Source: an uncultured Oscillospiraceae bacterium | GTDB taxonomy: Bacteria; Bacillota; Clostridia; Oscillospirales; Acutalibacteraceae | NCBI GenBank assembly: GCA_905198295.1 | Contig: CAJKBW010000099.1 | Location: forward strand, 1-9,801 | Length of the DNA: 9,801 bases | Reading direction: 5' to 3' | In this document: piece after piece, positions 1-6,629 of the stretch | Numbering within the stretch: position 1 is the stretch's first letter | Layout of the letters: every line of letters starts with the position of its first letter | Translations under genes and position numbers: made by a program | Notes under the pieces: model-generated | Told to the model about the DNA's origin: nothing | Databases searched by the model: none | The model's input: the letters and a program-made list of their open reading frames with translations, nothing else

Positions 1-285
1 AGGCATACTCATAACACCGTATTCCATTACTTTCTGCATATCAGTAATATATTCGACCTCTATGGAAAGCCTCATACCCTTTACTGACTGTTTCGCGTTC
101 TTATATAGTTCGTGGCAGGATTTACAACCAGCACCTAACACCTTGATACAACGGATTTCTCCCTCTTTCAAATCGGGACAGCACCCGGTTGTAGAGTTAT
201 CTGCTTCATTTGTAGAACAACCACAACTACAAGCGCAAGCTGTTTTCTTTTCTTCTTTTTTCTTTCCGAAATGAAATAATGCCAT
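1..285 (-). CDS. Thioredoxin-fold small redox-active disulfide protein, Cys-rich N-terminus (3' end cut by window)
   Basis: Only the first 95 codons are in the window; the gene continues past the left edge. The ATG at 285 has an AGGAGG site (295-300) 8 nt upstream. A lysine/glutamate-rich start (residues 8-14) is followed by a Cys cluster, CACSCGC at 17-23 and CC at 35-36. A thioredoxin-like domain then begins near residue 44, with the redox motif CKSC at 54-57 inside the context LGAGCKSC. The visible part ends at SMP (93-95), which fits the cis-proline loop of a thioredoxin fold. This resembles the small redox-active disulfide protein 2 family (TM0996/MTH895 type), often encoded beside PF03773 permeases. 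The gene lies 18 nt after the permease stop, so it is co-transcribed with it. A role in thiol chemistry or metalloid hand-off to the permease is inference. The extra N-terminal cysteines could bind metal or arsenite. Confidence 0.85.
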   Translation of the reverse strand, partial: MALFHFGKKKEEKKTACACSCGCSTNEADNSTTGCCPDLKEGEIRCIKVLGAGCKSCHELYKNAKQSVKGMRLSIEVEYITDMQKVMEYGVMSMP

Positions 286-303
286 AATGATGACCTCCTA
301 AAA

Positions 304-1317
304 TTAAACAATTAAATATTGTATTGCGTTGAAGAAATAACCTACAACGATAATACTGGCTGTGCAGATAGCAATGAAGATGCCGAGCAGCTTTGGCTTA
401 ACCGCTTTGCGAAGCATAATCATCGACGGAAGAGAAAGGGTAGTTACGCCCATCATAAAGGAAAGGACAACGCCGAGCAAAGCACCCTTTGCAAGTAAGG
501 CTTCTGCAATCGGGATTGTGCCGAAAATATCCGCATACATCGGAACACCTGCGATAGTAGCAAGCACAACACCAAACGGATTGTTATCCCCAAGCACCTT
601 GACAATGAAATCTTCGGGTATCCAGTTGTGAATAATTGCACCGATACCGATACCGATTAACACATAAGGTGCAACCTTTTTAGCTGTTGAAATGACCTGT
701 TTCCAAGCATATTTCATACGGCCTTTGAAATGCAGTTCTTCCTGCGGAACGGGGGTAGCGTGACCGTTTCGGATATATTCTTCCACTTGATTTTCATGGT
801 GTAGTTTTTCAATCAGCGTACCGCCGACAACAGCAATTACCAAACCGAGAACAACATACAAAACGGCAACTTTCCAACCGAATATGCTCATCAGTAAAAC
901 AAGGCTACCGAGATCAACCATTGGCGAAGAAATCAAAAATGAAAATGTAACGCCAAGCGGCAAACCTGCGCTTGTAAATCCGATAAACAGCGGAATAGAG
1001 GAACACGAACAGAACGGTGTTACCGTACCAAGTAATGCGGCAATGACATTTGCCCATATCCCGTGAAACCTGCCAAGTATCTTTTTTGTTCTTTCGGGTG
1101 GGAAATAGCTTTGAATATACGAAATAATCAAAATCAACACGCCAAGCAGTACCATAATTTTTATGGTATCATAAATGAAAAACTGAACGCTGGCACCGAT
1201 TTTACTTGTGGTGTCTAAACCGCAGGCGTTCAAAATAATGGTAATGAGCCGATTTAGCCAGTTCATACCGAGGACTTCATTTTGAAAAAAGTCCCATGCA
1301 GTTTTTATTGCTTCCAT
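304..1317 (-). CDS. PF03773/UPF0718 permease, ArsP-like metalloid efflux protein
   Basis: A 337-residue integral membrane protein with about eight hydrophobic segments, for example near residues 50-70, 88-115, 118-145, 148-168, 215-235, 247-268, 277-295 and 308-330. A charged cytoplasmic-type loop lies at 170-212. Family marks are TPFCSCSS at 100-107, SSPMVD at 130-135 and GVPMYAD at 258-264. The first contains the paired cysteines seen in ArsP-type permeases, which export trivalent organoarsenicals; other family members have unknown substrates. The ATG at 1317 follows an AGAGG-type site. The gene is 88 nt downstream of an ArsR regulator and 18 nt upstream of a CxxC thioredoxin-like gene, an arrangement that supports an arsenic or related thiophilic-metal role. 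The family call is firm. The substrate is inferred from the neighbours. Confidence 0.92.
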   Translation of the reverse strand: MEAIKTAWDFFQNEVLGMNWLNRLITIILNACGLDTTSKIGASVQFFIYDTIKIMVLLGVLILIISYIQSYFPPERTKKILGRFHGIWANVIAALLGTVTPFCSCSSIPLFIGFTSAGLPLGVTFSFLISSPMVDLGSLVLLMSIFGWKVAVLYVVLGLVIAVVGGTLIEKLHHENQVEEYIRNGHATPVPQEELHFKGRMKYAWKQVISTAKKVAPYVLIGIGIGAIIHNWIPEDFIVKVLGDNNPFGVVLATIAGVPMYADIFGTIPIAEALLAKGALLGVVLSFMMGVTTLSLPSMIMLRKAVKPKLLGIFIAICTASIIVVGYFFNAIQYLIV

Positions 1318-1337
1318 AAAAAGCCTCTTTCATATAG

Positions 1338-1375
1338 TTATATTCAAATGTATCTATTTATTGTTCCGAATATAA
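1338..1375 (-). promoter_or_regulatory. Inverted repeat in the arsR-permease gap
   Basis: TTATATTC (1338-1345) and GAATATAA (1368-1375) form perfect 8-bp arms separated by 22 bp, in an AT-rich 88-nt intergenic stretch. No U-run follows on the minus strand, so it does not look like a terminator. It could be a second repressor site, an mRNA-processing hairpin, or chance in AT-rich DNA. No clear promoter hexamer pair accompanies it. Confidence 0.3.
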
Positions 1376-1405
1376 GCCGTGCGGAAAAGTAATCTATAAA
1401 CTTCC

Positions 1406-1714
1406 TCACTTTTCACAGCACGACTTGTTTTTGTATTCAACATCAAGTGTTGTCAACTGCTCCAAACATTCCTTTGCCTGCTTCACGCCTTTTTCTGAAA
1501 TGGAATAGTGCGTCCATTTTCCCTCTTTGCGACCAACAACAATTTCAGCATCACAAAGTATTTTCATATGATGAGAAAGCGTGGGCTGTGTCACATTGAT
1601 TTCTTCCAACAGCTTGCAGGCACATTTTTCGCCCGAACGCAGCAGCTTTATAATGCGAATACGGTTTTCATCGCAAAACGCTTTAAAGATTGCCGCTGTT
1701 CTTCTTTCGTCCAT
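1406..1714 (-). CDS. ArsR/SmtB-family metal(loid)-responsive repressor
   Basis: A 102-residue winged-helix protein of the usual ArsR length. The helix-turn-helix covers about residues 34-56, with the recognition part TQPTLSHHMKIL at 42-53. The wing follows as VVGRKEGKWTHYSI at 59-72. Cysteines in CAC (31 and 33) stand where arsenite-sensing ArsR proteins such as the R773 type carry theirs, at the start of the DNA-binding helix pair. A C-terminal CC at 99-100 may add a ligand. In this family metal binding releases the DNA, so it probably represses its own operon. The ATG at 1714 has an AAGGTGA site about 9 nt upstream. First gene of the arsR-permease-thioredoxin operon, with promoter and inverted-repeat operator just upstream. 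As(III) or a methylated form is the likely inducer; Sb(III) or another thiophilic ion is possible. Confidence 0.93.
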   Translation of the reverse strand: MDERRTAAIFKAFCDENRIRIIKLLRSGEKCACKLLEEINVTQPTLSHHMKILCDAEIVVGRKEGKWTHYSISEKGVKQAKECLEQLTTLDVEYKNKSCCEK

Positions 1715-1743
1715 CTCTCAAAATCACCTTCCATAGGTAACTG

Positions 1744-1772
1744 TCTATGTGTTATTATACGCGTCACATAGA
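1744..1772. promoter_or_regulatory. Probable ArsR operator (inverted repeat over the promoter)
   Basis: TCTATGTG (1744-1751) and CACATAGA (1765-1772) are perfect 8-bp arms with a 13-bp spacer centred on the -10 box. A dimeric repressor bound here would block RNA polymerase. A third half-site, CATAG at 1732-1736, forms a second inverted pair with CTATG at 1745-1749, so two overlapping dimer sites are possible. Assignment to this ArsR rests on position and symmetry. Confidence 0.65.
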
Positions 1773-1782
1773 AAAGCGTCAA
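1754..1782 (-). promoter_or_regulatory. Sigma-70 promoter of the ars operon
   Basis: Read on the minus strand, -35 TTGACG (1777-1782), a 17-bp spacer and a perfect -10 TATAAT (1754-1759). The predicted transcript start near 1747 leaves a leader of about 33 nt before the arsR ATG at 1714. A near-consensus unregulated promoter would be strong, which fits control by a repressor. Confidence 0.85.
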
Positions 1783-1804
1783 TATATTTTTAAGCTTTTA
1801 ATAA

Positions 1805-1848
1805 AAAGACAGTGTGAAAAATCATTTCCACTTTCACACACCGTCTTT
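1805..1848 (-). terminator. Hairpin, probable terminator or insulator upstream of the ars promoter
   Basis: Arms AAAGAC+GTGTGAAA (1805-1810, 1812-1819) pair with TTTCACAC+GTCTTT (1832-1839, 1843-1848), with a small internal bulge and a 12-nt loop. On the minus strand the stem runs into TTTTTAT, as in an intrinsic terminator. It could stop minus-strand read-through into the ars operon. On the plus strand the T tract is weaker. Confidence 0.55.
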
Positions 1849-1902
1849 AATTTTGCTTGCTTTTTCTAATGTCCATAACTCGTATTTCAATAATGTTTTC
1901 AA
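1834..1902 (-). pseudogene. Possible 22-codon peptide or decayed gene start
   Basis: A TTG at 1902 with an AAGGAAG-like site 4 nt upstream opens a 22-codon frame (L/M-KTLLKYELWTLEKASK...) that stops inside the 1805-1848 hairpin. Just upstream in the same frame, separated by a TAA at 1912-1914, is a short lysine- and glycine-rich tail ending AGGSNANAT. The pair looks like the end of one gene and the start of the next, as left behind by a deletion or insertion. I recognise neither sequence. It could be chance. Confidence 0.2.
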
Positions 1903-2038
1903 ATTACTTCCTTATGTGGCGTTAGCATTTGAGCCTCCCGCTTTCTTTTTACGTGTGTGAAAGAAACCATGCAGCACGACAAAAATGATTTTCATACCTT
2001 TTACGGGAAAACCCCCGGCCCCGCAGCTTGCCGCGAAA

Positions 2039-2063
2039 TGCCGGCTTCCCTTTACAGCCGGCA
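2039..2063. terminator. GC-rich hairpin, possible terminator
   Basis: TGCCGGCT (2039-2046) and AGCCGGCA (2056-2063) pair perfectly over 8 bp around a 9-nt loop. On the minus strand only TTTC follows. On the plus strand a T/C-rich stretch follows after a few bases. It may back up the stronger terminator at 2121-2149. Confidence 0.4.
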
Positions 2064-2120
2064 GGATATTCTTTCTTTGCGGATATCTGTTGGCTGGCGG
2101 CCAAACCAGCCCAAATTTCA

Positions 2121-2149
2121 AACGCCGCCCGGTGATGCCGGACGGCGTT
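2121..2149 (-). terminator. Intrinsic terminator of the hexuronate operon
   Basis: AACGCCG (2121-2127) plus CCGG (2129-2132) pair with CCGG (2138-2141) plus CGGCGTT (2143-2149), with one C-A mismatch and a 5-nt loop. On the minus strand the stem ends in TTT and is followed by GAAATTT. It begins 15 nt past the dehydrogenase stop codon, the expected place for the operon's terminator. Confidence 0.75.
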
Positions 2150-2164
2150 CGCTGTATTATCCGA

Positions 2165-2992
2165 TTATACGCCGGAATAGGCGCTGAAACCGCCGTCGAC
2201 CGGGACAACGATTCCGGTGACAAATCCGGACGCATCATCGTCGAGCAGATACAGCAGGGTGCCGCACAGCTCCTCGGGTTTGCCGAAGCGGTTCATCGGC
2301 GTCTGGGAAAGAATTTTGGCCGTGCGGGGCGTGGGGTTGCCCTGCGGGTCAAACAGCAGCGCCTGATTCTGCTTGGTGACGAAGAAGCCGGGTGCGATGG
2401 CGTTGACCCGAATGCCGGCACCCGCAAAATGCACCGCAAGCCACTGGGTGAAGTTGCTGACCGCCGCCTTGGCCGCGCTGTATGCAGGGATCTTGGTCAG
2501 CGGGGTATACGCATTCATCGAGGACACATTGAGGATATTGCCGTGACCGGCATCCACGAAATCCCTGGCGAACACCTGAGTGGTCAGCAGGGTGCCGAGA
2601 AAATTGAGATTGAACACAAATTCAATCCCCTGCGGGTCTAGATCAAAGAAGGACACCACATCTTCGGCGTCGATGTCCTCCCGCCGGAAGGTCTCGTTGG
2701 TGGTTGTGCCTTTCGGGTTATTGCCGCCGGCACCGTTGATGAGATGGGTCACCGGCCCAAAGGCAGCATTTACCGCTGCTTTCGCTGCGGCAAGGCTCTC
2801 CTTATCCAATACGTTCGCCTGAAAGGCGCGGGCATCTCCGCCTTCGGCACGGATTTCGGCGGCGGCCGCCTCGGCCGCGTCAAGCTGAATATCCAGCAGG
2901 GCAACGCGGTAGCCTTCTTTGGCAAGCCGTTTGGCAAAACAGCCGCACAGCACGCCGCCTGCCCCTGTGATAACTACAGTTTTTTCTAACAT
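2165..2992 (-). CDS. SDR-family oxidoreductase, probable D-mannonate/D-fructuronate oxidoreductase (UxuB-type function)
   Basis: A 275-residue classical short-chain dehydrogenase. It shows the nucleotide-binding motif TGAGGVLCG (9-17), NGAGG (86-90), Asn130 in NFLG, Ser158, and the catalytic YSAAK (Tyr171, Lys175). The C-terminus GFVTGIVVPVDGGFS is typical of the family. TGAGGVLCG resembles the dehydrogenase encoded in Bacillus hexuronate operons (YjmF type), which interconverts D-fructuronate and D-mannonate with NAD(P)H. As last gene after uxaC and uxuA it would supply the step otherwise done by the long-chain UxuB. I chose the ATG at 2992 because AAGGA lies 8 nt upstream. An in-frame ATG at 3001 overlaps the uxuA stop (ATGA) but has a poorly placed ribosome site. 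Other SDR sugar substrates cannot be excluded. Confidence 0.88.
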   Translation of the reverse strand: MLEKTVVITGAGGVLCGCFAKRLAKEGYRVALLDIQLDAAEAAAAEIRAEGGDARAFQANVLDKESLAAAKAAVNAAFGPVTHLINGAGGNNPKGTTTNETFRREDIDAEDVVSFFDLDPQGIEFVFNLNFLGTLLTTQVFARDFVDAGHGNILNVSSMNAYTPLTKIPAYSAAKAAVSNFTQWLAVHFAGAGIRVNAIAPGFFVTKQNQALLFDPQGNPTPRTAKILSQTPMNRFGKPEELCGTLLYLLDDDASGFVTGIVVPVDGGFSAYSGV

Positions 2993-2997
2993 TTGCT

Positions 2998-4080
2998 TCA
3001 TCCTTTCTTTCCGGCGCGAGACGCCTTGTCGATAGCCTCCCACAGGCCGTTGAGATAGGCTGCGCCGAGTGCGCGGTCATACAGGCCGTAACCGGGCATC
3101 GCCTTTTCACCCCAGATCATCCGTCCGTGATCCGGGCGGATCGGGCCGTCAAAGCCGGTATCATACAGCGCTTTCATGATGGCATACATATCCAGCGAGC
3201 CGTCCGAAGAGAGGTGGGCAGCTTCGTCGAATTTGCCGGGCGCGAGATGCACCACGTTGCGTACGTGCGCGAAATGGATGCGGCCAGCGAGCTGGCGGAT
3301 GATCGCGGGAATGTCGTTTTTGGGGTTGGAGGCGAGCGAACCGGTGCACAGGGTCACGCCGTTGTGCACGTTCGGAACCGCGTCGAGCATCTTTTTGATC
3401 GCGTCGCCGCCGGTGATGATGCGGGGCAGGCCGAATACGCTGAAGGCAGGATCGTCGGGGTGGATCGCCATGCGGATGTCATAACGGTCGCACACCGGCA
3501 TGATGGCGTTGAGGAAATACACCAGGTTGTCAAACAGCTTTTCCGGGGTCACCCCTTCGTACAGAGCGAAGAGGTCACGGATATGAGCGAGGCGTTCCGG
3601 TTCCCAGCCCGGCAGCACAAAGCCATTGGCCTTTGCGTCCACCGCGCCGAACAGTTTGTCGGGATCCATCTGGTCGATGATCTCCTGATCGTAGGACAGC
3701 ACAGTGGAACCATCCGGCCGCGGCTTGGCGAGGTCGGAACGGGTCCAGTCGAACACCGGCATGAAGTTATAGCACACCATGTGGATATCCGCTTCGCCCA
3801 GGCGCTGCAGCGAGAGGATGTAATTCTCGATATAGCGGTCGCGCTCCGGCAGCCCCGCCTTGATCGCGTCGTGGACGTTGACGCTTTCGATGCCTTCCAC
3901 CCGCAAGCCCGCTTCTTCAACAGTATGCTTCATCGCGGCAATGGGAGCGGTCTCCCATGCGTCGCCCGGTACGCTGTCGTACAGGGTGGTGATCACGCCG
4001 GTGACACCGGGAATCTGGCGGATCTGTTCGAGAGTTACGGAATCAAAGCCGGTTCCGTACCAGCGCAGAGTCATGTTCAT
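2998..4080 (-). CDS. uxuA: Mannonate dehydratase
   Basis: UxuA removes water from D-mannonate to give 2-keto-3-deoxy-D-gluconate in the cytoplasm, using a divalent metal. The 360-residue length is normal for Firmicute UxuA. It is a TIM-barrel protein of the xylose-isomerase-like superfamily. The opening LRWYGTGFD, the internal FMPVFDWTRSDL (106-117), AIHPDDP (205-211) and RPDHGRMIW (315-323) are UxuA marks. His207, Cys245, His272 and Asp317 correspond in spacing to the known metal ligands of the family. The ATG at 4080 has AAAGGAA about 8 nt upstream. It lies 24 nt after uxaC and just before the dehydrogenase that makes its substrate, so the three genes form one pathway segment. Confidence 0.97.
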   Translation of the reverse strand: MNMTLRWYGTGFDSVTLEQIRQIPGVTGVITTLYDSVPGDAWETAPIAAMKHTVEEAGLRVEGIESVNVHDAIKAGLPERDRYIENYILSLQRLGEADIHMVCYNFMPVFDWTRSDLAKPRPDGSTVLSYDQEIIDQMDPDKLFGAVDAKANGFVLPGWEPERLAHIRDLFALYEGVTPEKLFDNLVYFLNAIMPVCDRYDIRMAIHPDDPAFSVFGLPRIITGGDAIKKMLDAVPNVHNGVTLCTGSLASNPKNDIPAIIRQLAGRIHFAHVRNVVHLAPGKFDEAAHLSSDGSLDMYAIMKALYDTGFDGPIRPDHGRMIWGEKAMPGYGLYDRALGAAYLNGLWEAIDKASRAGKKG

Positions 4081-4104
4081 AGAGGATGTTCCTTTCTGTT
4101 CGGT

Positions 4105-5508
4105 TTATTCCTCCGCCGGGATATAGCGGCGGATATTGTTGAAGCAGATGTCCTGCACCACACTGCCGACAAAGGGAATGTCGGCGGGATATTCCCCGTT
4201 TTCGATGAGCCGGCCCAGCTCGTTGCACAGGATGCGGCGGAAATATTCGTGCCGCGGGAAGGACAGGAAGCTGCGGGAGTCGGTGAGCATGCCGATGAAA
4301 TGGCCGAGCATGCCCATCGAGGCGAGCGCGGTCAGCTGGCGGCGCATGCCGTCGATCTGGTCGTTGAACCACCAGGCGCTGCCCAGCTGCATTTTGCCGG
4401 GGATGCCGCCGCCCTGAAAGTTGCCGAGCATGCTCGCGAGGGTTTCGGTATCCTTCGGATTCAGGCAGTACAGCACGGTTTTCGGCAGCTGGTCATCCGT
4501 ATCCATCGCGTCAAGCAGCCGGGAAAGGTCCTGTGCGAGCGGGGCGTCGTCCATCGAATCAAATCCGGCGTCCGCACCAACCGCGGCAAACATACGCGTG
4601 GAGTTGTTGCGCATCGGGCCGATGTGCAGCTGCATTACCCAGCCTAGCCGGTGATATTCCCGGCCGAGACAGGTCAGCACATGCCCCTGATACCGGCGCT
4701 TATCGTCGCGGGTGAGCGGCTCGCCGCGGCGCGCCTTCTGAAATACCGCATCGGCCTGTGCGTCGTCTGTCGGCAGATACAGCGCCTGATCAAGACCGTG
4801 GTCGCTGATGCGGCAGCCGGCTGCATGGAAATACGCGATGCGGCAGCACAGCGCCTGCTCAAGATCAGCAAGCGATGCAATCGGCATGCCGGCGGCTTCT
4901 GCCAGCGCATCCAGGTATTCCGCAAAGCCCGGCTTATGGCAGTGCACCGCGCGGTCCGGCCGGAAGGCCGGCAGCACCTTGACCGCGGTATAAGCGGTTT
5001 TCAGTGCCGCGTGGGCGTGCAGGTCATCGACGGGGTCATCGGTGGTATACAGCGCATACACGCCGCTTTTTTCCAGCAGGCCGCGCACCCGGAAGCCATC
5101 GCTGGCGAGCAGCGCGTTGCAGCGGTCGTACACCTTCTGCGCGTTGGCAGCGCACAGCGGCTCATCGATTCCGAAATACCGCTGCAGCTCTAGATGGGTC
5201 CAGTGATAAAGCGGGTTACCGATCAGATACGGCATCATTTCGGCCCATTTTTGGAACTTTTCCCAGTCGCTGCGGCTGCCGGTGATGTAGTCTTCCGGAA
5301 TGCCGTGGGTGCGCATCGCGCGCCATTTGTAGTGGTCAAACTTCAGCCAGGCCTCGGTGATGCTGGAAAACGCCTTGTTGTCCAGAATTTCCTTTGCGCT
5401 CAGATGGCTGTGATAATCGAAAATCGGCATTGCCTCGGCATAATCGTGAAACAGGGCGGCCGCCGTCGGCGTGTCGAGCAGAAAATCGCGGTCCATAAAG
5501 GCTTTCAT
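4105..5508 (-). CDS. uxaC: Glucuronate (uronate) isomerase
   Basis: UxaC interconverts D-glucuronate and D-fructuronate, and D-galacturonate and D-tagaturonate, as the first step of bacterial hexuronate breakdown. The 467-residue length matches the family, a divergent amidohydrolase-superfamily TIM barrel. Visible marks are DYHSHL (31-36) with the His-x-His pair at 33 and 35, DHYKWRAMR (58-66), LHIGPMRNN (294-302), GSAWWFNDQIDGM (376-388) and GMLTDSRSFLS (406-416). The ATG at 5508 has AAAGGAAA about 7 nt upstream, and the gene follows the preceding stop by 21 nt. With mannonate dehydratase downstream and no tagaturonate-branch genes (uxaA, uxaB) in the window, glucuronate is the likelier substrate. 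Confidence 0.97.
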   Translation of the reverse strand: MKAFMDRDFLLDTPTAAALFHDYAEAMPIFDYHSHLSAKEILDNKAFSSITEAWLKFDHYKWRAMRTHGIPEDYITGSRSDWEKFQKWAEMMPYLIGNPLYHWTHLELQRYFGIDEPLCAANAQKVYDRCNALLASDGFRVRGLLEKSGVYALYTTDDPVDDLHAHAALKTAYTAVKVLPAFRPDRAVHCHKPGFAEYLDALAEAAGMPIASLADLEQALCCRIAYFHAAGCRISDHGLDQALYLPTDDAQADAVFQKARRGEPLTRDDKRRYQGHVLTCLGREYHRLGWVMQLHIGPMRNNSTRMFAAVGADAGFDSMDDAPLAQDLSRLLDAMDTDDQLPKTVLYCLNPKDTETLASMLGNFQGGGIPGKMQLGSAWWFNDQIDGMRRQLTALASMGMLGHFIGMLTDSRSFLSFPRHEYFRRILCNELGRLIENGEYPADIPFVGSVVQDICFNNIRRYIPAEE

Positions 5509-5529
5509 GCTGGTTTCCTTTCCGGCGGC

Positions 5530-6603
5530 TCAGACAATCCTTTCCGCCTGCTTCTGCGCGAGCAGACACAGTTCCGCCGCCTTGAAGGCGTGCGCCTGGG
5601 TCATCGCGGTTTCGGTGCGGTCGAGGCAGTCGCGGATGAGCCGTCCGAAGAACGGGTAGCCCACCTTGCCGGCCAGTTCAAAATGCTGTTCGCCGTCCTG
5701 GTTTACCAGAAAGAGATGGTTGTCGGTCTTCTGTGCCGCGACGTTGACATACTTGCGCAGCTCGATGTAGCCGTCGGTGCCGAGGATCACGGTGCGCCCG
5801 TCGCCCCAGGTGGACAGACCGTCCGGCGTGAACCAGTCCACGCGGAAATAGTTGGTCGCCCCGTTGTCCGCCACCAGCATCGCGTCGCCGAAATCCTCCA
5901 GTTCGGGATAGGCGGGATGGTTGTAGTTGGCCACCTGGCTGCGCACCACACGGGCATCCTTCGCGCCGGAATAAAACAGGAACTGCTCGATCTGGTGCGA
6001 GCCGATGTCACACAGGATACCGCCGTACTTCTCCCGCTCGAAGAACCACGCCGGGCGACCCGGCGCACTCAGACGGTGCGGGCCGAGGCCGATGACCTGG
6101 ATCACCCGGCCGATGGCGCCCTGTTCGATGAGTTCGCCGGCGTACACGGCACATTCCACATGCAGCCGCTCGCTGTAATACACCATGTATTTCTTTCCGG
6201 TTTCGGCGGCTTTTTTCTTTGCGCTGTCCAGTTGTTCCAGCGTGGTGAACGGCGCCTTATCGGTAAAGTAATCCTTGCCGGCATCCATCACCCGCAGGCC
6301 GAGCGCACAGCGCTCGGAGGTGACCGCCGCACCCGCGACCAGCCGCACCTCCGGGTCTTCCAAAATCTCCGCCTCACAGCGGGCGGCACGGGCACCGGGA
6401 TGTTCCTTGAGAAGGGCGTCCACCTTGGCGGGGTCGGGATCGTACACCCATTTAAGGGTGCCGCCGGCCTCGGTCAGGCCGTTGCACATGCCATGAATGT
6501 GGCCGTGGTCAAGCGCCGAAGCGGCAAATACGAATTCTCCGGATTTTACCACCGGAGCGGGTTTCCCTTTGGGGGCATAGGTCATGCCATTTGCGTTGGA
6601 CAT
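5530..6603 (-). CDS. Gfo/Idh/MocA-family oxidoreductase, divergent N-terminus
   Basis: A 357-residue NAD(P)-dependent sugar oxidoreductase homologue. The C-terminal half carries the family signature GGILCDIGSHQIEQFLFYSG (194-213), with Asp199 and His203 in the catalytic positions. The N-terminus is unusual: instead of the GxGxxG nucleotide loop it has FVFAASALDHGHIHGM (24-39). The usual EKP is replaced by DKA (115-117), keeping the lysine. Such LDHGHI-type members exist in the family, so the enzyme may still bind its cofactor, but the substrate is unknown. I chose the ATG at 6603 because GGGAGGAA lies 6 nt upstream; a TTG at 6633 would add 10 residues. It is 26 nt after the neighbouring Gfo/Idh/MocA gene, and the two proteins are clearly different. 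Oxidation or reduction of a uronic acid or uronide ahead of UxaC is inference. Confidence 0.88.
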   Translation of the reverse strand: MSNANGMTYAPKGKPAPVVKSGEFVFAASALDHGHIHGMCNGLTEAGGTLKWVYDPDPAKVDALLKEHPGARAARCEAEILEDPEVRLVAGAAVTSERCALGLRVMDAGKDYFTDKAPFTTLEQLDSAKKKAAETGKKYMVYYSERLHVECAVYAGELIEQGAIGRVIQVIGLGPHRLSAPGRPAWFFEREKYGGILCDIGSHQIEQFLFYSGAKDARVVRSQVANYNHPAYPELEDFGDAMLVADNGATNYFRVDWFTPDGLSTWGDGRTVILGTDGYIELRKYVNVAAQKTDNHLFLVNQDGEQHFELAGKVGYPFFGRLIRDCLDRTETAMTQAHAFKAAELCLLAQKQAERIV

Positions 6604-6629
6604 TGTATGTTCCTCCCTCTTCTGCGTGT

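Larger units (their letters stand above)
1783..2164. other. Intergenic junction between AT-rich and GC-rich DNA
   Basis: No convincing intact gene is seen. Base composition changes near 1960-1990, from the AT-rich ars side to the GC-rich sugar operon side. The stretch holds hairpins at 1805-1848, 2039-2063 and 2121-2149. An 11-bp inverted repeat, CTTTCACACAC at 1831-1841 and its complement at 1953-1963, brackets the last AT-rich part. The 108-codon minus-strand frame ending at 1912 crosses the junction and shows no family features. Confidence 0.6.

Noticed and set aside
1912..2238. 108-codon minus-strand open frame across the composition junction
   Set aside because: It overlaps the end of the SDR gene in another frame, passes through the terminator hairpins and has no family features. 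Only its last dozen codons look gene-like and are reported separately.
1957..2641. Plus-strand open frames over the junction and the SDR gene
   Set aside because: They run antisense through the SDR coding sequence and its terminator, with no supporting ribosome site or motifs.
3127..4647. 506-codon plus-strand open frame antisense to uxuA and uxaC
   Set aside because: It spans two well-recognised minus-strand genes and their intergenic gap. It has no family motifs and is explained by GC-rich codon bias leaving the antisense frame open.
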